Of a stretch of DNA of 56,584 nt, positions 1 through 10,067 are shown piece by piece. The DNA is from Deltaproteobacteria bacterium (GTDB lineage Bacteria > Desulfobacterota > Desulfuromonadia > Desulfuromonadales > BM103). Made by a program: the position numbers and the translations under genes. The notes under the pieces are model-generated. The model saw only the letters and a list, made by a program, of their open reading frames with translations. It ran no database searches and was not told the DNA's origin. Positions within the stretch are counted from its first letter, which is position 1. Every line of letters begins with the position of its first letter. Where the stretch lies: assembly GCA_024279915.1 (NCBI GenBank), contig JAJRRB010000005.1, positions 1 to 56,584 of the forward strand, written 5' to 3'.

Positions 1-1031
1 CCCATGCGACCGGCGCGGCCAGTACGACCGATGCGGTGCACGTAGGCTTCAGTATCGTAAGGAATGTCGTAATTGATGACATGGCTGATCCGTTTCACAT
101 CCAGCCCACGGGCGGCGACATCGGTTGCGACCACAATGTCAAGGGTCCCCGCTTTCACCCTTTCTACAGTCTTTTCGCGCAGGACCTGGGTCATGTCGCC
201 ACTCAGGGGGGCACAGGAGAAGCCTCGCGATTCAAGCTTTTCTGCGAGTTCAACCGTTGCAATCCTGGTGCGCACGAAGACAATCATGCCTTCGATCTCC
301 TCCGCTTCGAGAATCCGTGTCAAAGCATCCAGCTTGTGCATTCCTTTGACCTGCCAGAAGCGTTGGACAATGGTGTCGACGGTCGCCGTCTTGGACTTGA
401 TGTGAATCTCAAGGGGGTCTTTCATATGGCGACGGGCGATTCTTAAGACTTCTTTCGGCATGGTTGCGGAAAAAAGGGCCGTCTGCCGTTCTGCCGGAGT
501 GTCTTTTAGAATTTGTTCGACATCATCCACAAAACCCATGCGCAGCATTTCGTCAGCTTCATCGAGAACTACGCAGAAAAGCTCGGTAAGATTCAAGGTG
601 CCGCGACGCAGGTGATCCTGGATTCGTCCCGGGGTACCAACTACGGCGTGGACGCCGCGGTGTAGTTGCCGCAACTGCTGGCTCATGCTCTGGCCACCGT
701 AAACCGGCAGAACCTGAAATCCTGGTAAGTGGCGGGCATAGGTACGAATTGCTTCAGAAACCTGCAGAGCCAGTTCGCGGGTGGGGGTGAGTACCAGAAT
801 CTGTGGCTTTCTGTTTTTAAGATCGAGACGGCTCAATAATGGCAGAGCAAAGGCTGCTGTTTTGCCGGTGCCAGTCTGGGCCTGGCCAAGCAGATCACGT
901 CCTTCCAGTAGCGGCGGTATGCTGCGAGCCTGAATCGGCGAAGGAGTTTCGTAGCCGATTTCGTCAATAACCCGGCGTATTTCTGGAGCGAGAGCCAAGT
1001 CGTCAAAGGTCGTTAATTTTTCTTCTGTCAT
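1..1031 (-). CDS. DEAD-box ATP-dependent RNA helicase (3' part outside window)
   Basis: ATP-dependent RNA unwinding, as in cold-shock or ribosome-assembly helicases of the DeaD/RhlE group. Reading the minus strand from ATG 1031, the protein shows the Q motif (about residues 20-32), motif I AQTGTGKT (about 50), motif II DEAD (about 157), motif III SAT (about 188) and the helicase C-domain motifs down to [10 protein letters not shown] at the window edge. About 343 residues are visible, so the C-terminal extension that separates DeaD from RhlE is missing and no symbol is given. An AGGA lies 6 nt before ATG 1031; an in-frame ATG at 1049 has no such site. Confidence 0.95.
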   Translation of the reverse strand, partial: MTEEKLTTFDDLALAPEIRRVIDEIGYETPSPIQARSIPPLLEGRDLLGQAQTGTGKTAAFALPLLSRLDLKNRKPQILVLTPTRELALQVSEAIRTYARHLPGFQVLPVYGGQSMSQQLRQLHRGVHAVVGTPGRIQDHLRRGTLNLTELFCVVLDEADEMLRMGFVDDVEQILKDTPAERQTALFSATMPKEVLRIARRHMKDPLEIHIKSKTATVDTIVQRFWQVKGMHKLDALTRILEAEEIEGMIVFVRTRIATVELAEKLESRGFSCAPLSGDMTQVLREKTVERVKAGTLDIVVATDVAARGLDVKRISHVINYDIPYDTEAYVHRIGRTGRAGRM

Positions 1032-1206
1032 GGGTTGTCCTGTGTTCATCTGTCCGGAAAAAGCTCGACAGGGATCGGGCCGTGGATGTCAAGATGTGGA
1101 AAGCAAGCCTCCATTATAGTGGACTGCTTTACTTGATATGAGGTGAAAGAAGGCCGCGAACTTAACCCATCTGCCTATCGAGTGCAACACTTTCCCCTTT
1201 AATTCC

Positions 1207-1647
1207 TTACCGTGAGCCAAGTTTTGTAAAGAGAATGCCGACACTGCGGTTGAGAACATGATCTCGTGGCAAGGTGGAGAAAACCGGTTCTTTGCGAGCT
1301 CCAAGCCGATTGAGCTCATCAATGATCGGCTGGTGGCGTTTGAACTTGAGCCCCTTGCGTAGAGACTTAATCGCCTGGCGCTTTTGTCCAGCGACCAGAT
1401 AGATACGGCTGAGCTGGTAGTAATGATCCGGGTTGTCAGGTTCTGCCTGGAGAGCTTCTCGGCAGAGGTTCATGGCTTGTTGATACTGGCGGCGCTCTTT
1501 TGCCAGACAAAAAGCCAGTTTGGACTTGATGCCAGGCAACGGCTGAATTGCATGAGCCGTTTCGAATTGCAGTAGTGCGACCAGTGTGTCGCCGTTTTTA
1601 AGGGCCTGCTCGCCTTTGCGGAGCAGGTCATTGAAGGTGTCTGACAT
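1207..1647 (-). CDS. small TPR-repeat protein
   Basis: A 146-residue protein with helix pairs of tetratricopeptide type: roughly residues 4-37, 41-70 (with the AEPDNPDHYYQLSRIY pattern) and 72-105. TPR units make protein-protein contacts; the partner is unknown. There is no signal peptide or membrane segment, so a cytoplasmic location is likely. The start is supported by GGGAG 8 nt before the ATG. It is divergent from the phosphate-binding-like gene at 1838 and lies downstream of nothing that suggests an operon. The C-terminal 40 residues contain no recognised domain. Confidence 0.8.
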   Translation of the reverse strand: MSDTFNDLLRKGEQALKNGDTLVALLQFETAHAIQPLPGIKSKLAFCLAKERRQYQQAMNLCREALQAEPDNPDHYYQLSRIYLVAGQKRQAIKSLRKGLKFKRHQPIIDELNRLGARKEPVFSTLPRDHVLNRSVGILFTKLGSR

Positions 1648-1837
1648 CTGTCTATCTCCCGCGCGGTGAAGAAAATATCTTTAAGGTTAACGCAACTCAC
1701 TGGTTTCGGCAATAAAACTAGGTCATAAAGAGTTGCCTGCGGTTGTCTGCTGATGTAATGTAAGCTGTTAATCTCGCTGTTGATTGTTGAGTTTAGTTAG
1801 CTGTGTGCGTTCCCTGCCTGGATTAAGGAGTCTGACA

Positions 1838-2635
1838 ATGGGTTTTCTGCGACAAATCGGAATCCTGACGATTGTTCTGCTGCTGATGGTTGGCGGTGCC
1901 TGTGCTGATGAAACGTTACGCTATGCCGGAGCAACCACATTACAGCGGTTCTTCATGCCGGAGGCAGCCCGTCTTTTTACCTCAGAAACAGCGATCAAGA
2001 TACATATCGAAGGTGGCAACACCGGCCCAGGGATTAAAGCCCTGCTGAACGATGAGGTTGATATGGCAGGAGCCGGGCGAAGGTTGACCGAAGTGGAGAA
2101 GAGTCAGGGACTGGTCGAACATTTTCTTGGCTGGGATGTGCTGGTAATTGTTGTTCATGAGCAGAATCCACTGAACAATTTGTCCCGTGCCCAACTACAG
2201 GGAATTGTTTCCGGAGCGATCACTGATTGGCAGGATGTCGGTGGTAGTGTTGGCTCGATTGTCGTGGTGACTTGCCCGAAAGGTTCCGGGATGCGCAGCG
2301 CCGTAAAAAAACTGATTCTGAAAAAGCAAACTTATCTCTCTCGGGAGATTGTCTCTGCAATTGTTGCCGAGTCTGATCAGCAGGTCAGCATGTTCCCGAC
2401 AGGGATTACCGCTTTGAGCCACAGCATGCTCAATGCCAATCATGTCAAGGCGATCAATGTCGATGATGTTGCGCCAACGGCGTCCAGTATCTCTGCAGGA
2501 CATTATCCTCTGGCCAAGCCGTTGACGTTGGTGACTAAAGGTGAGCCGCAGGGTGATTTGGCCCGTTTTATTGACTTGGCGAAAAGTCAGCAAGGCCGGA
2601 CAATCTTGCAGAAAAGCTTTGTCTCGGTGGAGTAA
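1838..2635 (+). CDS. PstS-like periplasmic phosphate-binding protein
   Basis: Substrate-binding protein of the PstS/PBP-like family, which captures phosphate or a related oxyanion in the periplasm. The 265-residue product opens with a signal peptide (hydrophobic run about residues 6-22, cleavage after an ACA-type site), followed by the family pattern LRYAGATTLQ, a Gly-rich GGNTGPGIKALL stretch, and a GSGMRSAVKK loop near the middle. The start at 1838 is chosen because AAGGAG stands 7 nt before it; an earlier in-frame start at 1784 lacks a ribosome site and would bury the signal peptide. No PstCAB transporter genes follow, so it may serve as a sensor or work with a distant transporter. Confidence 0.82.
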   Translation: MGFLRQIGILTIVLLLMVGGACADETLRYAGATTLQRFFMPEAARLFTSETAIKIHIEGGNTGPGIKALLNDEVDMAGAGRRLTEVEKSQGLVEHFLGWDVLVIVVHEQNPLNNLSRAQLQGIVSGAITDWQDVGGSVGSIVVVTCPKGSGMRSAVKKLILKKQTYLSREIVSAIVAESDQQVSMFPTGITALSHSMLNANHVKAINVDDVAPTASSISAGHYPLAKPLTLVTKGEPQGDLARFIDLAKSQQGRTILQKSFVSVE

Positions 2636-2695
2636 ATCTAACTTTTCAGATAAGCTTTTAATGATAACTGTCGTATATGGAAGGATGTTGAATCT

Positions 2696-5059
2696 ATGAA
2701 GTTGCGGTCTAAAATACTTTTGGCACTGGTTTCAGTGAGTGTCGTGCCCCTGATAGTTTCTCTCTGGATAGTTGGTGGCATGGTTGGCAGCGAGCTTGAG
2801 GTCCAGATGCAGTTGCGCGCTCAGGATTCAGCCAACTTTATCGAGCATACCACGACCAGTATCTCGAAGGAGAATCTGACGCTGGTGCAGATGCTGGCTG
2901 GTAGCTCTAACATGGTCAATGCTGTCTACTCCGATGGAGTTGTTGACGGCAACGCACAACTGGTTCGCCTGTTTGACAGTCTGGAGGATCTTCCTTTTGA
3001 TCAAATCCAGGTTCTGGATGGCAAAGGGCAACGACTTTATCGAGGTTTTCTTAATGATAACGAAGAAATTTCTGCCATTTCTGGTGTTGAACATCCCGTT
3101 ATCGAAGCCAGCATGGAAGGTGAAAGCTACGCGGAAAACGGCCTGTTCGATGGTCGTTTGGCAATTATCGCTGCTGCACCGATCAGCATGTATGGCGAAC
3201 CGATCGGTCATCTGATTGGAGTGACCTATTTCGATGTGCCACTTGCAATACGTTTGAAAGCTCTCAGCCGCATGGAGATCGCCTTTTTCGATGAAGATGG
3301 TATCTTTGCCTCTACCTCGCCCGAGTTGGCTCAGCTTGACCTGGCAACCATTCTTACGTCACGCAGCTATGATGCAAGGATTAATAACAGCAGACATCAG
3401 ATCTTTTACAACTCTATCAGTGGTAAAAGTCGCGGTGTGTTGATGGCTCTTGATATTGCTGCGCTTACTGCCTCTGAGAACCGCTTGCAACAGTCCATGT
3501 TGGTAACCGTAATTATTGCTGGTGCGATTTCGGTCTTTGTCGGTCTGCTGGTGGCAACAGGCATTGTCCGTCCCCTGCGAGAGATTGTCACAAACCTTCG
3601 TGAAATTTCCGCTGGTGGTGGTGACCTGACCCGGGAGTTGATGGTGCATAGTAGTGATGAAGTCGGTGAGTTGTCGGAATGTTTCAACGACTTCCTGACC
3701 CGACAACGTGAGATGGTGGGTCGTATTCGTGATGTAACGACGGACCTGGCCAAGTCAAATGAACAGATCCGTAGTTCCTCCCACGAAGTCATGGAGGGGG
3801 CGGTCCGGCAGTCGCAAGCTCTGGAAGAGTCATCCAAAGCGATTGAGGGCATCGACGAAGCCGCTGGTGGCATTGCCGACAGTACCGGTAATCTGGTCAG
3901 CTCGGTGGAAGAGAGCTCGTCGGCAACTCTTGAGCTGGGTGCAACGATTGAGGAAATTGCCTCCCAGATGGAGAAGCTCTTTGTCACAGTAGATACCGTT
4001 TCCAGTTCGATTAATGAGATGTCAGTGGCGAGTCAGGAAGTCGCTGAGAATGTTGGTATTCTCTCTTCCTCTACCGAGGTCACGGTCTCCTCAATGCTGG
4101 AGATGGATGCTTCGATCAAGGAAATCGAAGAGAATGCCGTGCAGACCAGCAAGCTGGCCAGTGAAGCGGCTGAAGATGCTCAGCGTGGCATGCAGACGGT
4201 CGACGAAACCATCCGTGGTATTGAATCGATCCGCCAAACCGTTGACCGTGCCAGTGAAGCGATCATGGAACTTGGTAATCAGTCGAGTGCGATCGGCAAG
4301 ATTCTTACCGTTATTGATGATGTGGCCGATCAGACCAGCCTGCTGGCTTTGAATGCCGCAATTATCGCCGCCCAGGCCGGGGAGCACGGCAAGGGCTTTG
4401 CCGTCGTCGCCGATGAAATTCGCGAGTTGGCCGAGCGTAGTGCTGTTTCCACCCGTGAAATCAGCACGATTATTACCAACCTTCAGGAGGGCACCCAGGA
4501 AGCGGTTGTCGCAATGAAGGCGGGTAGCGAGCAGGTTTACGAAGAGGTTAAACGCTCCAAGGATTCTAGCCTTGCCCTGGAAAAGATCCGCAGTAGCACT
4601 CTCAAAGCGATGGATCAGGTTAACGGCATCGTTCGTGCTACTGAAGAGCAGGCACGTGGTAGCCGCCAGGTGACCGATTCGATGAATCAGGTCTCCGCTA
4701 TGCTCGAACAGATTTCCTCGGCAATCAACCAGCAGACTTCGGGGGCGCGTCAGCTTGCCGAAGGTGCCGAGTCGATGCGTGATATTGCGGCCCATGGCAA
4801 GCAGAGTACCAGTGAACAGGCCAAGGGCAGCCGCCAGATCAACGAAAGTATGGAACAGATTCGTGCGATGATCTCGCTTATTGATGATGCTACCCGTGAA
4901 TTGACCCAGCGCAGCCGCGATGTTGTGGATGCTGTCGGTAGTGTCCATAAGGTTGCCGAAGATAACGCCAGTCGTACCGCAGAGCTGGACCATGTGGTTG
5001 AGACACTCACACGTTTGACTTCTACTCTGGAAGAGGAGGTCGGGGTCTTCAAGATATGA
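2696..5059 (+). CDS. methyl-accepting chemotaxis protein
   Basis: Membrane chemoreceptor controlling the CheA kinase. Order of parts: membrane segment about residues 7-30, a periplasmic sensing region of about 235 residues, a second membrane segment about 267-290 ending IVRPLREI, a HAMP linker to about 345, then a long coiled-coil signalling domain. The hairpin tip (about 548-575) reads [20 protein letters not shown], where the commoner AAIEAARAGE is replaced by [10 protein letters not shown], a form also seen in some deltaproteobacterial receptors. It overlaps the next gene by 4 nt (ATGA), so the two are probably cotranslated. The ligand cannot be told from the sequence. Confidence 0.95.
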   Translation: MKLRSKILLALVSVSVVPLIVSLWIVGGMVGSELEVQMQLRAQDSANFIEHTTTSISKENLTLVQMLAGSSNMVNAVYSDGVVDGNAQLVRLFDSLEDLPFDQIQVLDGKGQRLYRGFLNDNEEISAISGVEHPVIEASMEGESYAENGLFDGRLAIIAAAPISMYGEPIGHLIGVTYFDVPLAIRLKALSRMEIAFFDEDGIFASTSPELAQLDLATILTSRSYDARINNSRHQIFYNSISGKSRGVLMALDIAALTASENRLQQSMLVTVIIAGAISVFVGLLVATGIVRPLREIVTNLREISAGGGDLTRELMVHSSDEVGELSECFNDFLTRQREMVGRIRDVTTDLAKSNEQIRSSSHEVMEGAVRQSQALEESSKAIEGIDEAAGGIADSTGNLVSSVEESSSATLELGATIEEIASQMEKLFVTVDTVSSSINEMSVASQEVAENVGILSSSTEVTVSSMLEMDASIKEIEENAVQTSKLASEAAEDAQRGMQTVDETIRGIESIRQTVDRASEAIMELGNQSSAIGKILTVIDDVADQTSLLALNAAIIAAQAGEHGKGFAVVADEIRELAERSAVSTREISTIITNLQEGTQEAVVAMKAGSEQVYEEVKRSKDSSLALEKIRSSTLKAMDQVNGIVRATEEQARGSRQVTDSMNQVSAMLEQISSAINQQTSGARQLAEGAESMRDIAAHGKQSTSEQAKGSRQINESMEQIRAMISLIDDATRELTQRSRDVVDAVGSVHKVAEDNASRTAELDHVVETLTRLTSTLEEEVGVFKI

Positions 5060-5844
5060 CCGACTCGGTTCTTAAGCTGACCGTGTTGGGTTCGGGAACC
5101 AGTACCGGTGTGCCTGTCCTCGGCTGCCATTGTGCTGTCTGCTCATCGACGGAGCCACGCAACAGCCGCACCCGTTGCAGTGCGCTCCTTGAGTGGTCAG
5201 ATCATAAGGTTCTGATTGATACCGCAACAGATTTTCGCCAGCAAGCGTTGCGTGAAGGCATCGAGCAAGTGGACACTGTCCTCTATACCCATGCTCATGC
5301 CGATCATGTACATGGCATTGACGATCTGCGAACCTTCACGCTACGGACTGGGAATGCGATTCCGATTTATGCTGCGCGTGGTGTACTCGACCGGATTCAG
5401 GGACTCTTTAGCTACATCTTCAGTGAAGCGGATGTTGCGGGATATCGACCACGTCTGCAGGCGAATGAAGTCACCGGCCCGTTTGCATTGTTCGGACAAA
5501 AGGTGATCCCGATTCCTCTGATGCATGGCCCGGGCGAGTCGCTCGGTTACCGGATTGGCAATCTGGCCTATGTGGTCGATTGCAGCGCGATTCCCGAATC
5601 ATCCTGGGCGTTGCTGGAGGGTCTGGAAGTGCTGGTCATTGATGCTTTGAGGTTCCGCGGCCATGATTCTCACTTCAGTATCAGCGAAGCGATTGAGGTT
5701 GCCAGGCAATTACGGGTCCCTAAAACTTTGCTGACGCACCTCACCCATGATGTTGATTATGCGCGGCACTCCACAGGACTCCCTGAAGGCGTTGAGTTTG
5801 CCTATGATGGGCAGACCGTAACGTTGCCGTTACCAGGATCCTGA
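5056..5844 (+). CDS. MBL-fold metallo-hydrolase (PhnP-like phosphodiesterase family)
   Basis: A 262-residue metallo-beta-lactamase-fold hydrolase. The N-terminus has [19 protein letters not shown], typical of the PhnP-like cyclic phosphodiesterase branch, followed by the metal-binding HAHADH (about residues 79-84), a later MHGPGE histidine and a C-terminal LTHLTHD. The family cleaves cyclic or linear phosphodiesters with two metal ions; the actual substrate here is unknown. Its ATG overlaps the stop of the chemoreceptor gene, implying translational coupling. The next gene starts 12 nt downstream. Confidence 0.88.
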   Translation: MTDSVLKLTVLGSGTSTGVPVLGCHCAVCSSTEPRNSRTRCSALLEWSDHKVLIDTATDFRQQALREGIEQVDTVLYTHAHADHVHGIDDLRTFTLRTGNAIPIYAARGVLDRIQGLFSYIFSEADVAGYRPRLQANEVTGPFALFGQKVIPIPLMHGPGESLGYRIGNLAYVVDCSAIPESSWALLEGLEVLVIDALRFRGHDSHFSISEAIEVARQLRVPKTLLTHLTHDVDYARHSTGLPEGVEFAYDGQTVTLPLPGS

Positions 5845-5856
5845 GAATAGGAAGAT

Positions 5857-7691
5857 ATGTCGAAACACCAGGAAATACGCCTGCACGGGCACTTGGATGA
5901 CACCATCGAATATTTCGCAATGGCGGCTTCTCGTGATGCTTACAGCCGTTACTTTTTCGAAGCGTCCAGCGCCGATCTACGGTTTTTTTCGCCGGGTAAC
6001 GAATTTATCCTTCAGCCTGAGCAGATTAGTCATCGTGGCAACGGTGGCTCTTTCTGTGAGTATATGTTCGGCGTCGACCAGCCGCTGTCCGATCTGGCAA
6101 AAACCGATGTTCGTAATCGCCTGATCCTTTACGGTGCCTTCTACAAAGGGGATGGCGGGCAACTGGATTTTACGCCGCAAACGGACGGTCAGACCAGCTA
6201 TGAACAGCTTTTTTTCGAAGGTAATGCCACAGTCAATTATTCCTTCTTTATGACCGGCTCGGTTTCCGGAACGATGCAGGAGCAACAGGAGAATATTGCT
6301 CGACTGCTTGGTAAAACTCTCAAGCGTTCAGCAGATGTCGGGCTCGGTGACGATTCAGAACTGCTCGATGAAATCTACGGTATGCTCGGTCATCGCAGCT
6401 CTCTCTATCTGGTCAAGCTGATCCACAAAAAACATAAGCAGTACCACGATGCTTTCAAAGAACTCTATTTCGAGTACAAAACGATCCCGGATTACGAGTT
6501 TGAAAAACTCCAGGAGCTTGCTGATGAGCTCAAGATCGACAGGTACCAGCAGGAACGCATACGCATCGACGTCATGTACAAACATCCGGATAACCAGAGG
6601 ATTGTTGATGAGTATAAGAACATCCTGATCGAATGTAATCTCAAAGGAAGCATCAATCAGCTGGAGAACGCCCGCCTGACCCGCCTGAAAACTTTATCGG
6701 TACGGAATAAAATTCCTGCGGCGCTCTTCTATACGCTCGACAAGATGCTCAAGCACGACAAACTGGTTGACCTTGACGAACAGGATTATCTGGCCGAAAC
6801 CAGGCAGGTGCTTGAAGGAATCTTTTTTGCTGATGTCCAGATCGATGCTCTTATCAACTCTGAGGATATGTCGCTGTTGCTGCATGCCAAGCGCCAGGCG
6901 AGTGAAAACCGCGACCATACTTTCGAGCACATTCTGCTTGAAACCGGCAAGGCGTGTGATGAGAAGATCCACGCAGGGGCCGATCTCAGCCTGCTCGAAC
7001 ATTTCTCTTACATCATTACTTACTTCGATCGTTACGATAACACTTCAGCAGTGATCAACCAGTTGGCCTTCATGGAGAATGTCCACTTTGCTGAAGAACA
7101 GATTCGCAGTCTGCTGGGCAATAAGAAGGCTTTTGATGAGCTTGACTCGAAACTCTGGAAGGAGCTTTTTTTCACGCAGGTGTTCGAAAATAAATACCTC
7201 GGCCAGTTTGGGCGCAAGAAGGTTGTCTGCCTGCAAAAGGGTCTGGCGCTGATCGAGGACAGTCGTCTGACGATCAAGGCTCTGGTTGATCGGTTGCATC
7301 TTCTCGAAAAAGAGGAGCGTCTCAATGCGACCTTGCTGGCCCATGTCAAAGAGCGTATCCGTAACTTTTACTCAAAGTACAACACCCGGCTGGAGCAGGA
7401 AGAGTTACTGGTTGAAGTAGCCGATGAGCTTTACAATAAGGGCCTTCATACCGGTGATATCCCGTTGGCCCAGTTCCATAACGTTGTCGTGAATATAAAA
7501 AAGAAGCCATTTATCTGCACAACCTGCTGCCCAAGATTATTGCCGAGCGCGACGCTAGTCTGCGTGAGGATTTTCTCGACAACAGTGGCCTCGATCGTTT
7601 CTATGTTGAAGAGCTGGAGCGTGAATATTTCGAGCTTAACGACCTCAATATGGACGACCTCTATCTGATCCGCAAAGGCTTCGCGGACTGA
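5857..7691 (+). CDS. large conserved protein of unknown function, interrupted by a -1 frameshift
   Basis: Uncharacterised, mostly helical cytoplasmic protein of about 610 residues; it resembles long conserved hypotheticals of Geobacter-type genomes, but I cannot assign a function. The frame that opens at 5857 stays convincing to about 7503, then yields a tail rich in Cys, Ser and Thr that ends at 7668. In the -1 frame the same DNA gives [20 protein letters not shown] and continues to a TGA at 7689-7691, clearly the natural C-terminus. The switch falls on the run at 7497-7503. A missing A in the run or a real frameshift would both restore the protein. An EF-G gene starts 31 nt downstream. Confidence 0.75.
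7497..7503 (+). other. A AAA AAG heptamer at the frame switch
   Basis: The bases AAAAAAG are read as A-AAA-AAG in the incoming frame (codons ATA, AAA, AAG), the exact register of the -1 slippery heptamer used in dnaX. Slippage by one base gives the codon GAA next and joins the natural C-terminal frame. I see neither an upstream Shine-Dalgarno-like stimulator nor a strong hairpin within 15 nt downstream, so a one-base deletion in the A-run is at least as likely. Confidence 0.6.
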
Positions 7692-7722
7692 GTCTCTAAC
7701 TTCCTCGATGGTGAACTCCGTC

Positions 7723-9783
7723 ATGAATCAGCCAGCGCTCAATCAGATCCGTAATATTGGCATTATTTCGCATATCGATGCTGGCAAGACGACTGTCTCA
7801 GAGCGTATCCTCTATTACTGCGGTGAGATCCACAAGCTGGGTGAGGTCCATGATGGCATGGCGACCATGGATTGGATGGCCCAGGAGCAGGATCGCGGTA
7901 TCACCATCACTGCCACCAGTACCACCTGTCGGTGGCGGGACACCTGGATCAACCTGATCGACACCCCGGGACATATCGATTTTACTATCGAAGTGGAACG
8001 TTCTCTGCGAGTTCTGGACGGAGCTATTGCTGTATTCAGTGCGGTTGAAGGCGTACAGCCACAAAGTGAGTCGGTCTGGCACCAGGCGAATCGCTACAAC
8101 GTGCCGCGGATCTGTCTGATTAATAAAATGGACAGGATCGGCTCGGATTACCAGGTGGTGCTTGAGCAGATGCAGGAGCGCCTCGGTGCCCGTCCGATAC
8201 TGATGCAGTTGCCAGTGGGGGAAGAGGGAGACTTTAACAGTGTTGTCGATCTCCTCGAAGGCTGTGTGTTGACCTTCGACGAGGGTGAGTTTGGTGCGGA
8301 AGTCGTCAGCGTGCCGATTGCCGATGAACTCCAGGCCTCTGTTGACACGGCCCGTGAAGCTCTGGTTGAAGCTGCCGCCGACTGGGATGATGAACTGCTC
8401 ACAGATTTCCTGGAAGGCAAAGAGGTTACGGCAGAACAGATCCGACCGGCTTTGCGCAAGGGCGTGCTGGCTGGGCAGTTGTTCCCGGTTTTCCTCGGTT
8501 CGGCATTACGCAACAAGGGGATCCAGCCGTTGCTCGATGCGGTCACAGAGCTCCTGCCATCGCCCCTTGATCTGCCGTCGGTTCAGGCGCATCAGCCGGG
8601 AGAAGATGGTCTCATGCTTCCCTGTGATAAAAAGGGCCCGCTTTGTGCCCTGGCTTTCAAGGTCCTTTCCGATGAAGGGCGCAAATTAACTTACCTGCGC
8701 ATCTATTCCGGGGAGCTCAAGGCAGGTGACACCCTGTTGAATTCCACCCGTAACGTTCAGGAGCGTGCCGCGCGGCTCTTCCGCATGCACGCCCATAAGC
8801 GCGAACGGATCGATACTGCTCATGCTGGCGATATTGTTGCCGCCGCAGGTCTCAAAGAGGCCTTGACTGGCGACACCCTCTGCTCTCCTGAAGAACCCTT
8901 ACTGCTCGCTGGTCTTGAGATCCCCGAACCGGTCGTCTCTCTGGCGGTCGAACCGAAGCAGATCCAGGATCGTGACAAGCTGCTTCGGTCGCTGGAAAAG
9001 CTGCAATGGGAAGACCCGACCTTTCGCGTGCGTGAAGATGAAGATACTGGCCAGACGGTTCTGACCGGTATGGGCGAACTGCATCTCGAGGTGGTGTTGC
9101 GACGCCTGGTTGACGATTTTGGCGTCGATGTTAATGCCGGAAGACCGCAGGTAGTTTATCGTGAGAGCATCTCTGGTGAAGCTGTCCATAGAGAAATTTT
9201 CGAGCGGGAGATAGACGGCAAAGTGCAACGAGGCGAAGTCACCCTGCGGGTCACTTCGCGTGAACGTGGTGCTGGCATTGAGGTTCTGTTGCCTTCACTT
9301 GAAGCATCAAGCTTGAGTGCAGATATTCTCGCAGCGCTCGATGAAACCATTCATATGTCAGGTCAGGCCGGTGTGCAGATTGGTTACCCGATGGTTGACT
9401 TGAGTGTTGTTGTTGAGCAGGTTCCAATTGATTCTGGAGTGACCACTGCCCTCGGTGTACGTGCTGCGGCACAACGCGCTCTGACGTTGGCGGTACGCGC
9501 GGCAAAGCCTATCTTGCTTGAGCCGGTGATGGCTCTGGAGATTACTTTGCCAAACGAATTCTCAGGTAAGGTTCTTGGCACTCTGCAGCAAAAGAGTGGT
9601 CGTATTGAAGGGATGGAATCTCGTGATGTGATTGATCTGATCCATGCCCATGTGCCGCTTTCAGAGCTGTTTGGCTACATGACCGAACTACGTAGCGCCA
9701 CTCAGGGGCGCGGTTCCTTTACCATGGAGTTCAGTCATTACGATAAGGCACCCGCCGCGGTGCTGAAACGATTCGGCTTGTAG
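7723..9783 (+). CDS. elongation factor G (EF-G paralogue)
   Basis: Translational GTPase that moves tRNA and mRNA through the ribosome. Of 686 residues, the G domain shows SHIDAGKT (about 16-23), a switch-1 region with [15 protein letters not shown] and NKMD; domains II-V follow, including [10 protein letters not shown] and a C-terminal [15 protein letters not shown]. The family length is about 690, so it is complete. ATG 7723 is preferred over 7708 because GGTGA precedes it by about 9 nt. No rpsL, rpsG or tuf is adjacent, so this may be a second EF-G rather than the ribosomal-operon copy. Confidence 0.93.
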   Translation: MNQPALNQIRNIGIISHIDAGKTTVSERILYYCGEIHKLGEVHDGMATMDWMAQEQDRGITITATSTTCRWRDTWINLIDTPGHIDFTIEVERSLRVLDGAIAVFSAVEGVQPQSESVWHQANRYNVPRICLINKMDRIGSDYQVVLEQMQERLGARPILMQLPVGEEGDFNSVVDLLEGCVLTFDEGEFGAEVVSVPIADELQASVDTAREALVEAAADWDDELLTDFLEGKEVTAEQIRPALRKGVLAGQLFPVFLGSALRNKGIQPLLDAVTELLPSPLDLPSVQAHQPGEDGLMLPCDKKGPLCALAFKVLSDEGRKLTYLRIYSGELKAGDTLLNSTRNVQERAARLFRMHAHKRERIDTAHAGDIVAAAGLKEALTGDTLCSPEEPLLLAGLEIPEPVVSLAVEPKQIQDRDKLLRSLEKLQWEDPTFRVREDEDTGQTVLTGMGELHLEVVLRRLVDDFGVDVNAGRPQVVYRESISGEAVHREIFEREIDGKVQRGEVTLRVTSRERGAGIEVLLPSLEASSLSADILAALDETIHMSGQAGVQIGYPMVDLSVVVEQVPIDSGVTTALGVRAAAQRALTLAVRAAKPILLEPVMALEITLPNEFSGKVLGTLQQKSGRIEGMESRDVIDLIHAHVPLSELFGYMTELRSATQGRGSFTMEFSHYDKAPAAVLKRFGL

Positions 9784-9913
9784 GGGTGTCAATCGGGCCC
9801 CCCTAATGCGGTCCCGCCCAAGACATCCGGGCGCTTATTGAGAGCTCGCCAATCCAAACAAATAATATATACTCCTCATCTTCCGCAAGAATCGATCAGA
9901 CTTTCGGCCATAG
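9784..9913. other. spacer after EF-G gene
   Basis: Short spacer with a weak GC-rich dyad (AGGGG at 9783 against CCCCCCTA at 9799-9806) without a clear T-run. Nothing else is supported until the palindromes that begin at 9914. Confidence 0.4.
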
Positions 9914-9943
9914 TTCACTATAGTGAAAATTTTCTTGCATAAT
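9914..9943 (+). promoter_or_regulatory. candidate sigma-70 promoter of the hipA-XRE operon
   Basis: TTCACT (9914-9919) and CATAAT (9938-9943) are separated by 18 bp and match the -35 and -10 consensus at 4/6 and 5/6. The -35 lies inside the first palindrome and the second palindrome follows the expected transcription start, a repressor-friendly layout. Confidence 0.5.
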
Positions 9944-9986
9944 ACACAAGGATTATTCACTATAGTGAACTAGGAGTGTGGTGCTC

Positions 9987-10049
9987 ATGATTTATACGAG
10001 GGCACAGGCCACTAAAGTGAATAAAAAATACGGAAAACGGTCCTTTTAG
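9987..10049 (+). CDS. possible 20-residue basic leader peptide
   Basis: A short reading frame starts at ATG 9987 with AGGAG 10 nt upstream and stops at TAG 10047-10049, just 18 nt before the ATG of the HipA-family gene. The predicted peptide is rich in Lys and Arg. The HipA-family gene itself has no visible Shine-Dalgarno site, so ribosomes finishing this leader could re-initiate there. A chance reading frame cannot be excluded. Confidence 0.4.
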   Translation: MIYTRAQATKVNKKYGKRSF

Positions 10050-10067
10050 ACCACTATAGTGAACTAT

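Larger units (their letters stand above)
9914..10063. promoter_or_regulatory. four-site operator array, consensus TTCACTATAGTGAA
   Basis: Perfect 14-bp palindromes TTCACTATAGTGAA lie at 9914-9927 and 9956-9969; the variant ACCACTATAGTGAA is at 10050-10063 and the weaker GCCACTAAAGTGAA at 10008-10021. Centre-to-centre distances are 42, 52 and 42 bp, close to 4, 5 and 4 helical turns, so bound dimers would face the same side of the DNA. The last site covers the start of the HipA-family gene. The likely ligand is the XRE protein encoded at 11370; this is inference from linkage. Confidence 0.8.

Noticed and set aside
36-446. Plus-strand frames in the first kilobase
   Set aside because: They are shadows of the minus-strand helicase, whose motifs are unambiguous.
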